NCBI GenBank assembly: GCA_019746975.1
Contig: JAIERK010000069.1
Coordinates: 1-64,000, forward strand
Direction of reading: 5' to 3'
Source: Candidatus Obscuribacterales bacterium
Lineage (GTDB): Bacteria > Cyanobacteriota > Vampirovibrionia > Obscuribacterales > Obscuribacteraceae
DNA length: 64,000 nt
The notes under the pieces were generated by a model. The model was given only the letters and a program-made list of their open reading frames with translations, had not been told where the DNA came from and made no database searches. The translations under genes were made by a program, and so were the position numbers. Shown one piece after another: positions 34,911 to 44,370 of the stretch; positions within the stretch are counted from its first letter, which is position 1; the number at the start of each line of letters is the position of its first letter.

Positions 34911-36725
34911 TTACTCTTGCAATTTTTCACACGGCAAGGTGAACCAGAAGCTACTACCGGAGTCGACTGTGCTATCTACGCCGATTGAGCCGCCGTGAGC
35001 TTCTACAATCGCTTTGCATATCGCCAGTCCAAGTCCACTTCCTTTGTGTCCTTTCGAATCTTCCAGACTAACCTGTTTGAATCGCTCGAATATTTGATCT
35101 AGCTTTTCCGCTGGAATTCCCCTGCCCTGGTCGTCTACTCGAAATTGGCAACCACCCTGCACCATATGACAATGTAATTTGATCGTACTGCAACTCGGCG
35201 AGAACTTGATTGCATTCGACAGGAGATTGGTTAGAACCTGCACGAGCCGATCCTCGTCAGCCATTATGTGGAGTGAGCTTCCTTCGACCACGACGTTGAC
35301 GTCGTTTTGTTCCGCCATGCCCCTCAGCGTCTCTGCTGACAGCTCGAGTATAGAGTCGACGTTGACAGGTCGCACTTCAATTTCGATGCCGCCCGACTCG
35401 AGTTTATCGAGATCCAGAAGATCATTGATAAGACTTACCAGCCTGCGAATACTAATCTTCGCCATGTCGATTCGAGCTGTGCCCTTCGAATTGAGAGTGC
35501 CGAAAATGCCAGTAGAAAGCAAATCGAAAGTGGCGAGCATTGACGTCAGCGGAGAGCGTAAATCGTGGCTAGCCATCGCGACGAATTCTTGCTTCATCTT
35601 ATCGAGAGCTTTTCGCTGCGTGATGTCACTGGCGACACAGAAATAGGTTTTGTAGCTGTCGTTGTAGTTAACCGACCATAGAAAGTCGCGCTTGAAGCCT
35701 TCTCTGTCCATAAGTCCAACTTCAAAGCGATGACTCTCGTGCGAATTCTCGCTCGCGATTCGCAAATTGTCAATCAACATTCGCTTCTCCGAATCCGCGA
35801 CACAATCGAAAAGATGTTTTCCCAAGATGTCGTCCTCGTCTCCACCAAGCGCATGGAGCAAGGCTGGATTCGCCTGGGTAACACGACCGGCATCGTCCAT
35901 GGTGCACACGATATCTACCGCATTTTTCAGAATCGCTTGCTCCTTCTGTCGTGATTCATCGACCGTTCTTGCCATCGCGTGGAAAGCCCGGTCCATCTCA
36001 GCAATCTCGTCCCGCCCGTCAATTGGAGGAAAGAGCGCCTGACCAGCAGCGAAGCGAATGTTATTTTCGACTACCGCACGAACGCGCCGCTGAATGCTGA
36101 GGGTGAAGTAAGCGACCAATCCGGCAGCGATAACTGCATTGATGACGAGGCCGGTAATGAGCATGTAACTTACTGTACGACGCATTTCCTCGTTCTGAAG
36201 CTTTATCGCCTCGGCTGCACTCTTCTGGCGTTCGAAAAAACCCAGGGAGTGTTTTGTAAACTCATTAACTCTTTCGTCCGCCTGCAGATACGACATGACC
36301 TTGTCTTTATCGGACATCTCTCGCCTGCCGATGACGCCTGTTTTCATATGATTGATCATCTCGGTGAAGTTTTCGTAATCGGCCTCGAACTCAATCAAAT
36401 CCTTCACATCCACAGGATTTCCGCGGACCAGTTTTCTAAGTTGAAGGAACTCCTCGTTAATCGTCGTATCCGAATGCTTTTCGTCGACCAGCCCTTTGAG
36501 AGAATCATCGCTGCCCGATTGCACCACAAAAGCAGCCAAGCCCATACAATCGCTCTTGAACAGCTGTTCTATACGGGCGATATGCTCGGTGATCTTGTGC
36601 AGGCGAAGGATATCTTCTACTTGCTGATTGGCAATCTGCAAGCAATACCATAGACCAGCGATGAACAGGATCTCAAAGAGAAAGGGGACCGCAACAAGCA
36701 GAATTCCCTTATGGATTGTTCGCAT
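34911..36725 (-). CDS. Membrane sensor histidine kinase with HAMP and PAS domains
   Basis: A 604-residue sensor. The N-terminus is a membrane helix (GILLVAVPFLFEILFIAGLW), followed by a periplasmic helical sensor (about 30-195), a second membrane helix (about 198-218), a HAMP-like region (SIQRRVRAVVENNIRFAAGQ), a PAS domain (about 255-370), HisKA (MASHDLRSPLTSML, phosphoacceptor His) and the ATPase domain with NLLSNAIKFSPS, DDQGRGIP and KGSGLGLAICKAI. It lies between the two VIT/vWA paralogues with no response regulator beside it. It ends 166 bases from the zinc-ribbon gene. The ligand is unknown. Confidence 0.93.
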   Translation of the reverse strand: MRTIHKGILLVAVPFLFEILFIAGLWYCLQIANQQVEDILRLHKITEHIARIEQLFKSDCMGLAAFVVQSGSDDSLKGLVDEKHSDTTINEEFLQLRKLVRGNPVDVKDLIEFEADYENFTEMINHMKTGVIGRREMSDKDKVMSYLQADERVNEFTKHSLGFFERQKSAAEAIKLQNEEMRRTVSYMLITGLVINAVIAAGLVAYFTLSIQRRVRAVVENNIRFAAGQALFPPIDGRDEIAEMDRAFHAMARTVDESRQKEQAILKNAVDIVCTMDDAGRVTQANPALLHALGGDEDDILGKHLFDCVADSEKRMLIDNLRIASENSHESHRFEVGLMDREGFKRDFLWSVNYNDSYKTYFCVASDITQRKALDKMKQEFVAMASHDLRSPLTSMLATFDLLSTGIFGTLNSKGTARIDMAKISIRRLVSLINDLLDLDKLESGGIEIEVRPVNVDSILELSAETLRGMAEQNDVNVVVEGSSLHIMADEDRLVQVLTNLLSNAIKFSPSCSTIKLHCHMVQGGCQFRVDDQGRGIPAEKLDQIFERFKQVSLEDSKGHKGSGLGLAICKAIVEAHGGSIGVDSTVDSGSSFWFTLPCEKLQE

Positions 36726-36930
36726 ACGAAAATGACCTTATAGTCACCAGTTTTATTTTTATACCACCGCGGTGATTCACATCACTACGGTTTCTAGAAT
36801 CGAAGTATCGTCAATCGATTCGATCGCAACACTGCTCGACTCTGTTAAACAACTCGTGTCGCCGGAGTACTGGTCACATCCTTCAATGCACGAATAAGCG
36901 TGTCCTCCCGCCTTCTGTTTGTTGCATGCT

Positions 36931-36952
36931 CGGTGCCAGCGAGACGCTGGCG
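36931..36952. repeat. REP-like palindromic hairpin
   Basis: GCCAGCG, AGA, CGCTGGC form a perfect seven-pair hairpin followed by GCTCC. A partial copy (GAGACGCTGGCGGTCCC) is at about 34803-34819. The form, GC-rich stem followed by GCTCC or GGTCC, resembles interspersed palindromic repeats of bacterial genomes. The 36726-37063 stretch around it has no convincing gene (a 62-codon frame at 36845-37033 is probably chance). Confidence 0.55.
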
Positions 36953-37063
36953 CTCCGCATTATGGATCTCGAAATCTCCTGCATGAACGTACTGGCGCAT
37001 GAGCTGGGAGCTAGTGAGCTCGTTCCGCTGCAATGGGAATCAATGCGAAGCGTCCTAAACACG

Positions 37064-37121
37064 GAAAGCTTCTAAAAGCGAAGCTTTCAAAAGGCGAAAC
37101 CGTCCCAAACAGGACGGTTTC
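37064..37121 (-). terminator. Two tandem perfect hairpins after VIT/vWA paralogue B
   Basis: GAAAGCTTC/GAAGCTTTC (37064-37088) and GAAACCGTCC/GGACGGTTTC (37096-37121), both perfect, lie 30 bases downstream of the stop of the gene ending at 37152. A short T run (CCTTTTG) lies between them on the transcribed strand. Likely a double terminator. Confidence 0.7.
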
Positions 37122-37151
37122 TCTTGCTCCTTCTGACCGGGATGGTGGTCT

Positions 37152-39782
37152 TTAGCCGGTATTGGAGGCTGGAGCCACAATCTTGTAGCAACGACCTTTG
37201 TACACTACGATCATTTGCTGACCGGCTCCCAGGTATTGAGTGATACCAGATTCGGTTTTCACAAGATCGAAATATTTCTTGCTGCCGAACTCAATGTCGT
37301 CAGTCTTCGGATCTTTGATTTTTTCGAAACTGCTGTCGACCCAAAAGCCATCAAGCAGATAGAAGGTCTTATCACCGATGACCTTGACACTACCATCGGA
37401 GCGCGCCATGGCAAGGGCATCGACAGACTTGAGATCGTTGAGCGACTTTTGCATCTGCACGGCTCGTTCTCCATCAGGTTTTGCAGCTGCGAGCGCCCTA
37501 GCGAACTCATTCTTTGATTCCTTCGCTCGCCTGGCAGCTCCCTCTTCGTCGGCGGAGAACAGGTTCGAGTCGAAGGATGCAGCGATGCGGCGTGGTTCTG
37601 CTACCACCGGCGATCCGGAAGGAGGCGGCGCAGCTGCAGACCAGGAGCCCGATGGTACTATTGATCCGCGAACGCGTCCCTGATGAACCGACTTGCCATG
37701 ACTGATGCCCGGAAGAGCGGAACTTCCAGCACCGCTACCGCCTCCACCTCCGATGACCATGCGGTGCGAGTTACTCAGATCATCCAGGAAAGGCGCTCGC
37801 AAACCAGAGCCGGTCGTGAAGTCAGACGACATGAGCTGCATTCTTCGCGGCGTCCGCTGCTGTTGTATCATCATTCTCGGGCTCCGGCTCACCGGCACTC
37901 GTGCAACAGCATCCCCTGCCAGGAGTCTCTCGTTGGGATCCGTCACCAGAAATGAAGTGTAAGCAGAGATTATTCCGTATCGTTTCGAGAGCTCGACAAT
38001 CTCGTCGACTACCTCTTGATTCTCATTATTGGCCTGCGCGACCTCTGTCAGATAGCCAATCCTGCGCATCGCCCACATTCTAGGAAGATACTGAGATCCG
38101 GTCTCCTGCGCGGCAAAAGTCATCGGAAAATCAAACGTTTTTTCCACGCCATTGACTTTTCCGGAGAGTTTCACCGTGGCTGGTGCACCTTGTTTATATC
38201 GTCCGAGGAGCATGACAGGCGAACCTGCGAAGATATCCTTGACGGACTTAGGATAAATATCCTTCACCTCCACGCCGTTGTAAGCCAATTTGACATCGCT
38301 CAACACTGGGCTCTTAACCTTGTTGTAAAACTGCGACAGAGCAACTTCCAGGCTCTCATCAGGCTCTACATACTGCGCAGTACCATGATGACCTTCGGCA
38401 AGTTTATTTAAAAACATTGTGTTGACATCATATCCGACACCAAAGTCAAACAGTCGAACATCTCTCTTGGGCTTGACGGAATCGATCAGTGCAGCAGATT
38501 CGGTTATACCTACAGTCGGCTGCCCATCAGTCATCAGCACGAGATATGCTGGTCGCCCGACGTCAGTTTTGCTGTTCAAGATTGTCAGACCGGTCGATAA
38601 TGCTTCACCGATATTGGTACCACCTCTGGCATCAAGATCGTCGATGAAGGTTCGTGCTCTCGCCTTATTGTCTGCCGTTGCTTCCAACAACTCACCATTG
38701 AATGATTCGGCGTCAGTATTGAATTGCACGAGGGAAAATCTGTCATTAGGATTCAATGCATCGATGACGAATTTCAACGCTTTGCGGCACTGATCCATCT
38801 TTTCTCCGGCCATCGAGCCCGAGGTGTCCGCAACAAGAACGATGTCTTTGGCGATCACCTGCTTTGCAGAACTGAACGGCGGATTGAGCGTCATCAGGAA
38901 ATATCCATCCTCATCGCTCTTCTTATGTGCGAGCAAACTAGCGGACAGTTCTTTGTCTGAGACCGTGTAATAAACCGAGAAATCTTTTTCCGATTGCGCA
39001 GAGGCTTTGTCGGAGAACGAGACTATGGCCAGGTGACCGCCATCTTTCCTGTCGGTGCTGATGATATGCGACGGCGACCAAATCGTGCGAAGTTCCTCTT
39101 TACTCTTCAATTTCAGATCGATCTTTGTTTCATCCACAGCCTCACACTGAGCTGATTTGAGAGGAAACTTGTATTTGAACATTCCACCATCGGCTTTGAC
39201 GAGCTGCGTGTACTCGAGCTCCACAGTCTTGGTTCCATGAGCTGGTATCGGAAAGATGCGCGCTCTGACGGTTTTGTAGTCGGCATACTCGAGCAATCCG
39301 GGATCAATCATCGATCTGACGATCTGCTCATACTGCGCACGCGCTTCAGCCGCCGCCAGAATCTGCCCTTCAACGGCCTTACCATCTATGTGCAGGGAAA
39401 AAGAGCTGAACGTCGCGTCCTGTGGAAGCGGAAACAGGTACGTACCAGCAAGATTGCGATCGGTATCGTTCCTGAATGTCTGTTTGATATAGGTCTTCGC
39501 GACGTGATTGTCGATTTCAACACTGATCTCCTGCTTGTCAAGCGAAAGCCCGGTTGAAATTGACCCATGCAGCACAGGTGACACCGGGCGAGCGATGCCG
39601 GGGCGACCTGGACGGATAGGCGTCACCGTCGGCGGACTGATAGTGGGCGTCAAGGGCGCCACCGGCGGCACATGAAATGCCGGATCGACCACGATGAAAC
39701 CTGACGCGTCCGCCCTGGGCGCCAGCATCAAGGATGAAGCCAGCATTGTGATTGCGACCAGAGTAGTTTTTTTGACTTGCAT
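37152..39782 (-). CDS. Secreted VIT/von Willebrand factor type A protein (paralogue B)
   Basis: An 876-residue paralogue of the protein at 31809-34160. It has a signal peptide (MQVKKTTLVAITMLASSLML, cut after ADAS), a Pro-rich linker, a VIT domain (IKQTFRNDTDRNLAGTYLF, then FPIPAHGTKTVELEYTQ), a vWA domain with intact MIDAS (DTSGSM, GGTNIGEAL, MTDGQPTVG) and the shared region RRIGYLTEVAQ. Unlike paralogue A it carries an extra Gly/Ser/Pro-rich segment of about 100 residues before the final domain (MIVVYKGRCYKIV). The ATG at 39782 is preceded by GAGG. The two paralogues flank the sensor kinase in the same direction, suggesting duplication. Surface location and adhesion are inferred. Confidence 0.92.
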   Translation of the reverse strand: MQVKKTTLVAITMLASSLMLAPRADASGFIVVDPAFHVPPVAPLTPTISPPTVTPIRPGRPGIARPVSPVLHGSISTGLSLDKQEISVEIDNHVAKTYIKQTFRNDTDRNLAGTYLFPLPQDATFSSFSLHIDGKAVEGQILAAAEARAQYEQIVRSMIDPGLLEYADYKTVRARIFPIPAHGTKTVELEYTQLVKADGGMFKYKFPLKSAQCEAVDETKIDLKLKSKEELRTIWSPSHIISTDRKDGGHLAIVSFSDKASAQSEKDFSVYYTVSDKELSASLLAHKKSDEDGYFLMTLNPPFSSAKQVIAKDIVLVADTSGSMAGEKMDQCRKALKFVIDALNPNDRFSLVQFNTDAESFNGELLEATADNKARARTFIDDLDARGGTNIGEALSTGLTILNSKTDVGRPAYLVLMTDGQPTVGITESAALIDSVKPKRDVRLFDFGVGYDVNTMFLNKLAEGHHGTAQYVEPDESLEVALSQFYNKVKSPVLSDVKLAYNGVEVKDIYPKSVKDIFAGSPVMLLGRYKQGAPATVKLSGKVNGVEKTFDFPMTFAAQETGSQYLPRMWAMRRIGYLTEVAQANNENQEVVDEIVELSKRYGIISAYTSFLVTDPNERLLAGDAVARVPVSRSPRMMIQQQRTPRRMQLMSSDFTTGSGLRAPFLDDLSNSHRMVIGGGGGSGAGSSALPGISHGKSVHQGRVRGSIVPSGSWSAAAPPPSGSPVVAEPRRIAASFDSNLFSADEEGAARRAKESKNEFARALAAAKPDGERAVQMQKSLNDLKSVDALAMARSDGSVKVIGDKTFYLLDGFWVDSSFEKIKDPKTDDIEFGSKKYFDLVKTESGITQYLGAGQQMIVVYKGRCYKIVAPASNTG

Positions 39783-40132
39783 GTCCGTGCCTCTTTTGAC
39801 TAGGTTCGAGATTCCCGTTGAGGTCATGGCCTCTTGGTGTTCTGTCGCGAGTTGCTGCTTGAGAACGACTTGTAATGCCCTGCTCCTGGTCAGCCACGAT
39901 TGAGAGGACCGATAAATATGTGGGAGCACTCCTCATTCACCTGTTGAGGAACGATGCTTTATCTACTGCTACCAGGATAAGATTTTCCCGGCGCCGCTGT
40001 CTAAGCAAAAAGGACCGGTTCGATCTAGGGTTTTTCCTGAGTTATTATCTAAATAGGCGCGTCTGGGGAAAACCCCAGCCATTTGAGGGAAATGCTCGGC
40101 TACACTTACTTTGGATGGAGCAGGATGCTCCG
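39783..40132. promoter_or_regulatory. Divergent intergenic region between VIT paralogue B and CHASE2 kinase
   Basis: A 350-bp non-coding region between divergent genes. CTGGGG-AAAA-CCCCAG (40063-40078) is a perfect six-pair hairpin 55 bases before the kinase start. Promoters must lie here but none stands out by eye. The frame running from 39875 does not look like protein. Confidence 0.35.
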
Positions 40133-42040
40133 ATGACTAAAATGAGTTCACTCCTGGCGCCGCTCAAGCGCCGTTTACCAACATCGCTGCCCAGACAAGG
40201 TCGCGACGGTCTCTTGTTTCAACGATTGTTCTGGGGGACTCTGGCGGGCTGCCTGGCAACAATTCTATTAGCGGAGTCACCAGTGTTAGACACGATGGAG
40301 CTTAACCTTCTCGAATGGCGATTCAAGGTAGCTCACGAAATCAACTCGAAGATATGGGGCGCTGCCAAATCGCAGGATATCGTGCTGGTCACTTACGATG
40401 ATGAGGATCAGTTCGACCTAGAGGCAGAGCCAGTTGAAGGCGGTCCTAGTCCGATTCAAGGGGTGCTCGCCGGTCTGATTTCCACGGTGGAAGCCGGCGA
40501 GCCGATGCTGGTAGTCATCGATATCGATCTTTCCGGAAAAGCGAATCCAAAGCTGGTTGAGGCTTTTCATAAGTATCGAGGCAACATTGTTCTGGCGCTG
40601 CTTGGCAATCTCGAGGATGCATCGGATTTCCCACCTGCGGAGCTGCGTAAAGCTTGCGCGGCATGCGCCTACGATCATCTGCTCAGCGAGCCAAACGGTC
40701 TGGTCTGTCAGATGCCGATGGTTGTCGCGAGTCAGGAAGGTACGGTCAACAGTCCGATTTTCACCTACGGACAGGAAGTTTTTGACTCGTTGCCGAAGGC
40801 TGTCGCCGCTTTGATGGCGAGTAAAGGCGGCGTCGGTCCTACGCTTGGACAGATGCCTAAGTTCACTCAGGACGACCTGCCACTTTATATCAATTTTTCC
40901 GGCACCAAATACGATACCTATAGCACCGCCAATGTGATAAAGGGCACAGTGCCGGCGAAGAATTTCGAAGGCAAGGTCGTAGTAATCGGAACAAAGTTTA
41001 CCCAAAAGCAGGACAACACTCCGACGGTACGTACACCGCTCGCACAGAATGTCACACATGCGCAGATTCAAGCCGATGCAATAAATACGATTCATAAGAA
41101 CCAGATCATTCACACATTTCCGCGCACAATCTTGCATCACTTGTTGCTTTTAGCAGGCGGTGCACTGGGAGCTCTCTCTTCAATACTGCGAATGGGTACG
41201 AGAACAACCAGTTTTTTATGCACATCCATGGTCATAGTCGGAGTGACCGAGATGTTCTTCATGACCATGCACATCTACGTGCCGATCGTGCCTTTGCTGG
41301 CAGTTTTGATGTTGGCATTCATATTCGGCACATTAATTTATCTCGATACCGATTTAAGACTGAGCAACAAGGAGCTGGCCGAAGCCCGCGAGGCCATGCA
41401 GGTACGTGCAGAAGAAGAGCGACAACGCATAGCCGAAGATCTGCATGATGAAACTTTGCCCGCGCTGTCCTCCGTCGCCCGAATGGCTGACAAGCTTGCA
41501 ATGGAGCTTGAAGACAATCCCGTGCCGCAGGAGATGCGAGCAAAGCTCGATCAAGCGGTGATTGAGATGCGCCGGGTTATCAACGATCTTCACCCGTCGG
41601 TTCTAGAAACAATGGGATTCAAGCCGGCCCTCGAGAATCTGCTGGTTGCTCTAGAGCGAGACCTGAATATAGAAACTAGTTTTAAGGATGGAGACGCCCA
41701 GGATGACTATGGCTTATCTCAAATGACCCGATTGCAGCTCTATCGCATAGTTCAAGAAGGTTTAAACAACGTACAAAAGCACTCCCATGCCAACGAAGTT
41801 GAATTGTCCGTGGGCTTGCAAGATACTGACTTAGTCATTAAAGTCACGGATAATGGAAAAGGGATCGATCCGAGCAAAATCAGGGTCGACTCCCATGGTC
41901 TCCTCAACATTCGCCAGCGAGCACAATTGATCGGAGCTCGAGTGGAATGGACTAAACCGGAATCTTTTCAGACAGGTTGTGAGCTCACGCTCAAAATAGC
42001 AGTTGGCACATCGGAAGAAGACGCAAGAGGTAATGTATGA
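40133..42040 (+). CDS. CHASE2-domain sensor histidine kinase (NarX/HisKA_3 type)
   Basis: A 635-residue sensor. An N-terminal membrane helix (about 28-48) is followed by a large extracytoplasmic CHASE2 domain (about 55-335; ELNLLEWRFKVAH, then IVLVTYDDEDQFDLEAE and GKVVVIGTKF), three membrane helices (about 345-425), a coiled coil, and the HisKA_3 dimerisation box (EERQRIAEDLHDETLPAL, phosphoacceptor His in DLHDE). The ATPase domain has EGLNNVQKHSHANEV, DNGKGIDPSKI and HGLLNIRQRAQLIGA. The ATG at 40133 follows AGGATG at eight bases. Its stop overlaps the start of the response regulator (ATGA), so the pair is a two-component system. Confidence 0.93.
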   Translation: MTKMSSLLAPLKRRLPTSLPRQGRDGLLFQRLFWGTLAGCLATILLAESPVLDTMELNLLEWRFKVAHEINSKIWGAAKSQDIVLVTYDDEDQFDLEAEPVEGGPSPIQGVLAGLISTVEAGEPMLVVIDIDLSGKANPKLVEAFHKYRGNIVLALLGNLEDASDFPPAELRKACAACAYDHLLSEPNGLVCQMPMVVASQEGTVNSPIFTYGQEVFDSLPKAVAALMASKGGVGPTLGQMPKFTQDDLPLYINFSGTKYDTYSTANVIKGTVPAKNFEGKVVVIGTKFTQKQDNTPTVRTPLAQNVTHAQIQADAINTIHKNQIIHTFPRTILHHLLLLAGGALGALSSILRMGTRTTSFLCTSMVIVGVTEMFFMTMHIYVPIVPLLAVLMLAFIFGTLIYLDTDLRLSNKELAEAREAMQVRAEEERQRIAEDLHDETLPALSSVARMADKLAMELEDNPVPQEMRAKLDQAVIEMRRVINDLHPSVLETMGFKPALENLLVALERDLNIETSFKDGDAQDDYGLSQMTRLQLYRIVQEGLNNVQKHSHANEVELSVGLQDTDLVIKVTDNGKGIDPSKIRVDSHGLLNIRQRAQLIGARVEWTKPESFQTGCELTLKIAVGTSEEDARGNV

Positions 42041-42747
42041 CGATACTGTTTGCAGATGATGAAGACAGAGACCGAGGCTGGCTGAGAAGCTTGTTAGAGG
42101 CAAATGTCAAAGATCATGGGCCGTTCCATGAAGCGCATGACGGACAGCAAGCTGTGGAGATGGCAATAAAGGTCAAACCCGATCTCGTCTTCCTCGACAT
42201 CAAAATGCCGGGGCTCTCTGGTATCAAAGCGGCAGAACAGATTCTGGAGAAGCTGCCTACTTGCGGCGTGATAATGCTCTCCAATTTCTCCGATGAAGTC
42301 TATGTCAGACAATTATGGAAAATCGTCCCGCCGGATGGGGCTTTCGGCTATGTCTTGAAGAACGCATCCAACGATCAAGTCGTGGAGGCTTGCAAGGCAG
42401 TCCTATCAGGCGACTGCTGGATCCACCCTGGTATCGCGCGTGTCATACAGCGAACGCAGAACAGAGCCACCAATTTGACCAGCGCCGAGTATGAGGCATT
42501 GGTATGCATATCGCTGGGCATGACCGATCACACCATTGCAAAACGACTTTTCTTGACAGAGAAAGCCGTCCAATCTCGTCTCAAATCGCTTTATGCCAAG
42601 CTCGGGATCCCTGGCAGAGGGGAATCCAACGAAACAGAGTTCAACCAACGCTGCCGCGCTGTATATCTGGCCAACAAGCGCGGACTGATCAATCAATCCG
42701 AGCTTGATGAATGGGAAGCAAAACTTGGAGCCAGAGCCGGAACATAA
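42037..42747 (+). CDS. Response regulator, receiver plus LuxR-like helix-turn-helix
   Basis: A 236-residue regulator and evident partner of the CHASE2 kinase, overlapping its stop by four bases. The receiver (about 1-120) has the acidic pair (ADDEDRD), the phosphorylation site in VFLDIKMPG, IMLSNFSDEVYV and the Lys in YVLKNAS. The C-terminal part (about 145-210) is a LuxR/NarL-like helix-turn-helix (LTSAEYEALVCISLGMTDHT, then TEKAVQSRLKSLYAKLGI) with an unusual insertion (PGRGESNETEFNQRC) before the last helix. It probably activates transcription of nearby surface genes; targets cannot be read. Confidence 0.93.
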   Translation: MTILFADDEDRDRGWLRSLLEANVKDHGPFHEAHDGQQAVEMAIKVKPDLVFLDIKMPGLSGIKAAEQILEKLPTCGVIMLSNFSDEVYVRQLWKIVPPDGAFGYVLKNASNDQVVEACKAVLSGDCWIHPGIARVIQRTQNRATNLTSAEYEALVCISLGMTDHTIAKRLFLTEKAVQSRLKSLYAKLGIPGRGESNETEFNQRCRAVYLANKRGLINQSELDEWEAKLGARAGT

Positions 42748-42762
42748 CCGGAGGAAATAACG

Positions 42763-44295
42763 ATGACCCGAATTACGCCAAAGCACCTTCACTTTACGAG
42801 CTTGATAATCGTAGCTGTCTCGCTCGCCGTAGGCGCTCCCCATCCTGTCACCGCGCAGGCGCCGGTCGGGTCTGACTCAAAAGCTGAGGGCAAATTACGT
42901 AGCACCGTGCTCCACAAGAAAGCGTACATAGCATCATCGGCGGTGTCACCACCGGAAGCAGGGGTGCAACTGCTGATGGGTATCTTGCAACGCATTGGCA
43001 CAGAGCCCCAGATTGCGATGAAAAAGCCGCACCAGATGGAGGAAGCGTCCGCGAGCAATCAGTTGTTCATGCAGAATGCCACCGACCCGGCTCTGGCGAT
43101 TCGCCCGCAAGCACTTCAACGCAAGCTGCAGGTCGAGAAGGCCGCGGCACCCGCATCAGAACCGAACATAATTGCCGTTCTCCCGAAAACTAAGACTTTC
43201 AAGACGGAGAACTGGCAAGGCGCACAAATGGACAGAGACGAGACTGCGGGCAAAAGCGAATCAGGTGCATCTGGCGGATTCATCAACCAGGCGGCGGCCG
43301 GCATGAAGAATTCGTCCGCCAACAAAGAATACGAAAAGCGCAACGTACACGATCTTAGGACAAACATCAACCGACTGTATGAAGGCCTCAAATTTGTGGA
43401 CAACATAACCGCCAAGAAATCCGCCGACGGAGATGACGCGGACTCGCTCCAGGAGGCTGAAACCAAGACGATCAAAACAGGTGGAGCAACTCGCGGAACC
43501 GTGATCTCATATGCACCGAAAATCACAGATTACAGCAGCCAGAGCGGAGTAGTAGCACCTGGAGCCAGCCGCAATGCCGGTTTCGGCGCAAGCAACGGTG
43601 GTTCATACAAACCGCCCGAAATTCTTCAAATCGCAAGGGAGCGCGCAGAACGAGCAGACGCCAAGGACAAAGAGACATTCATGAAAGCCGATCAGCCGGC
43701 AGCCTACAGAACGATGCGCCAGTATCAAAATACAGCAGCGGATTCTCTCGATGGTGCCGCGCCAGCAGACCTCAACATGTTCAACAGCAGCAGCAGTAGA
43801 TCAAAAGGACGGAGTGCTCCGGCGATGGGGACGCCATCCGGCATGCACATAGCGTACATGCCACCATCTTTAGTGGCTGGTATTCCGGGTCTGCGCCTGG
43901 GCTCGGCGGAAGATCAGGTTGACATGTATCTGAGAGACAAAGGAGCGGTCGACAGAAAAGAGGTCAACGGATGGAAGGTCTGGTCGCTGTCATCCAAGGG
44001 TAAGACAGCGTTGCAAATCTACCTGCGCAACGGGATTGTAGAAGCCTTCCGAGTGTTCGATCACGCTTATGTACCAGACAGACTGGGAGTCAGCCTGTCC
44101 AACAAGCTCGGTCTGATGAAGCAGAAGTTCGGCGAGCCGGCGTTCATCCTCAAAGAGCCATCGGCACGCGGCAGCGATGGGCACGGCGCGAAAAATTACG
44201 TATATCCTGTAAGTCAGGTCAGTTTCCAACTTTCACGCGCTACGCCAGATGCGGCACCGACAATTCAAAGCTTGCTTCTTTTCCAATTCCTATAG
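42763..44295 (+). CDS. Exported hypothetical protein
   Basis: A 510-residue protein following the regulator by 15 bases, with a strong Shine-Dalgarno sequence (GGAGG). A signal peptide (LHFTSLIIVAVSLAVGAP, cut after VTAQ) is followed by a long polar low-complexity region rich in Ala, Lys, Ser and Gln (about 40-370). A folded C-terminal domain follows (about 375-510: VAGIPGLRLGSAEDQVDMYL, KEVNGWKVWSLSSKGKTALQ, then RVFDHAYVPDRLGVSLSN, KLGLMKQKFGEP). No family is recognised. Its operon position suggests it is part of, or controlled by, the CHASE2 two-component system. Confidence 0.7.
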   Translation: MTRITPKHLHFTSLIIVAVSLAVGAPHPVTAQAPVGSDSKAEGKLRSTVLHKKAYIASSAVSPPEAGVQLLMGILQRIGTEPQIAMKKPHQMEEASASNQLFMQNATDPALAIRPQALQRKLQVEKAAAPASEPNIIAVLPKTKTFKTENWQGAQMDRDETAGKSESGASGGFINQAAAGMKNSSANKEYEKRNVHDLRTNINRLYEGLKFVDNITAKKSADGDDADSLQEAETKTIKTGGATRGTVISYAPKITDYSSQSGVVAPGASRNAGFGASNGGSYKPPEILQIARERAERADAKDKETFMKADQPAAYRTMRQYQNTAADSLDGAAPADLNMFNSSSSRSKGRSAPAMGTPSGMHIAYMPPSLVAGIPGLRLGSAEDQVDMYLRDKGAVDRKEVNGWKVWSLSSKGKTALQIYLRNGIVEAFRVFDHAYVPDRLGVSLSNKLGLMKQKFGEPAFILKEPSARGSDGHGAKNYVYPVSQVSFQLSRATPDAAPTIQSLLLFQFL

Positions 44296-44370
44296 CCGCG
44301 TTGATTGCAACCCGCGCTACAATTTGAATAGGCAAGGCTCTCCCTAATTGCCGAGGGAGGAGGTTCACAA

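Noticed and set aside
36845-37033. 62-codon minus-strand frame
   Set aside because: It runs through a palindromic repeat, has no Shine-Dalgarno sequence and its composition is not protein-like.
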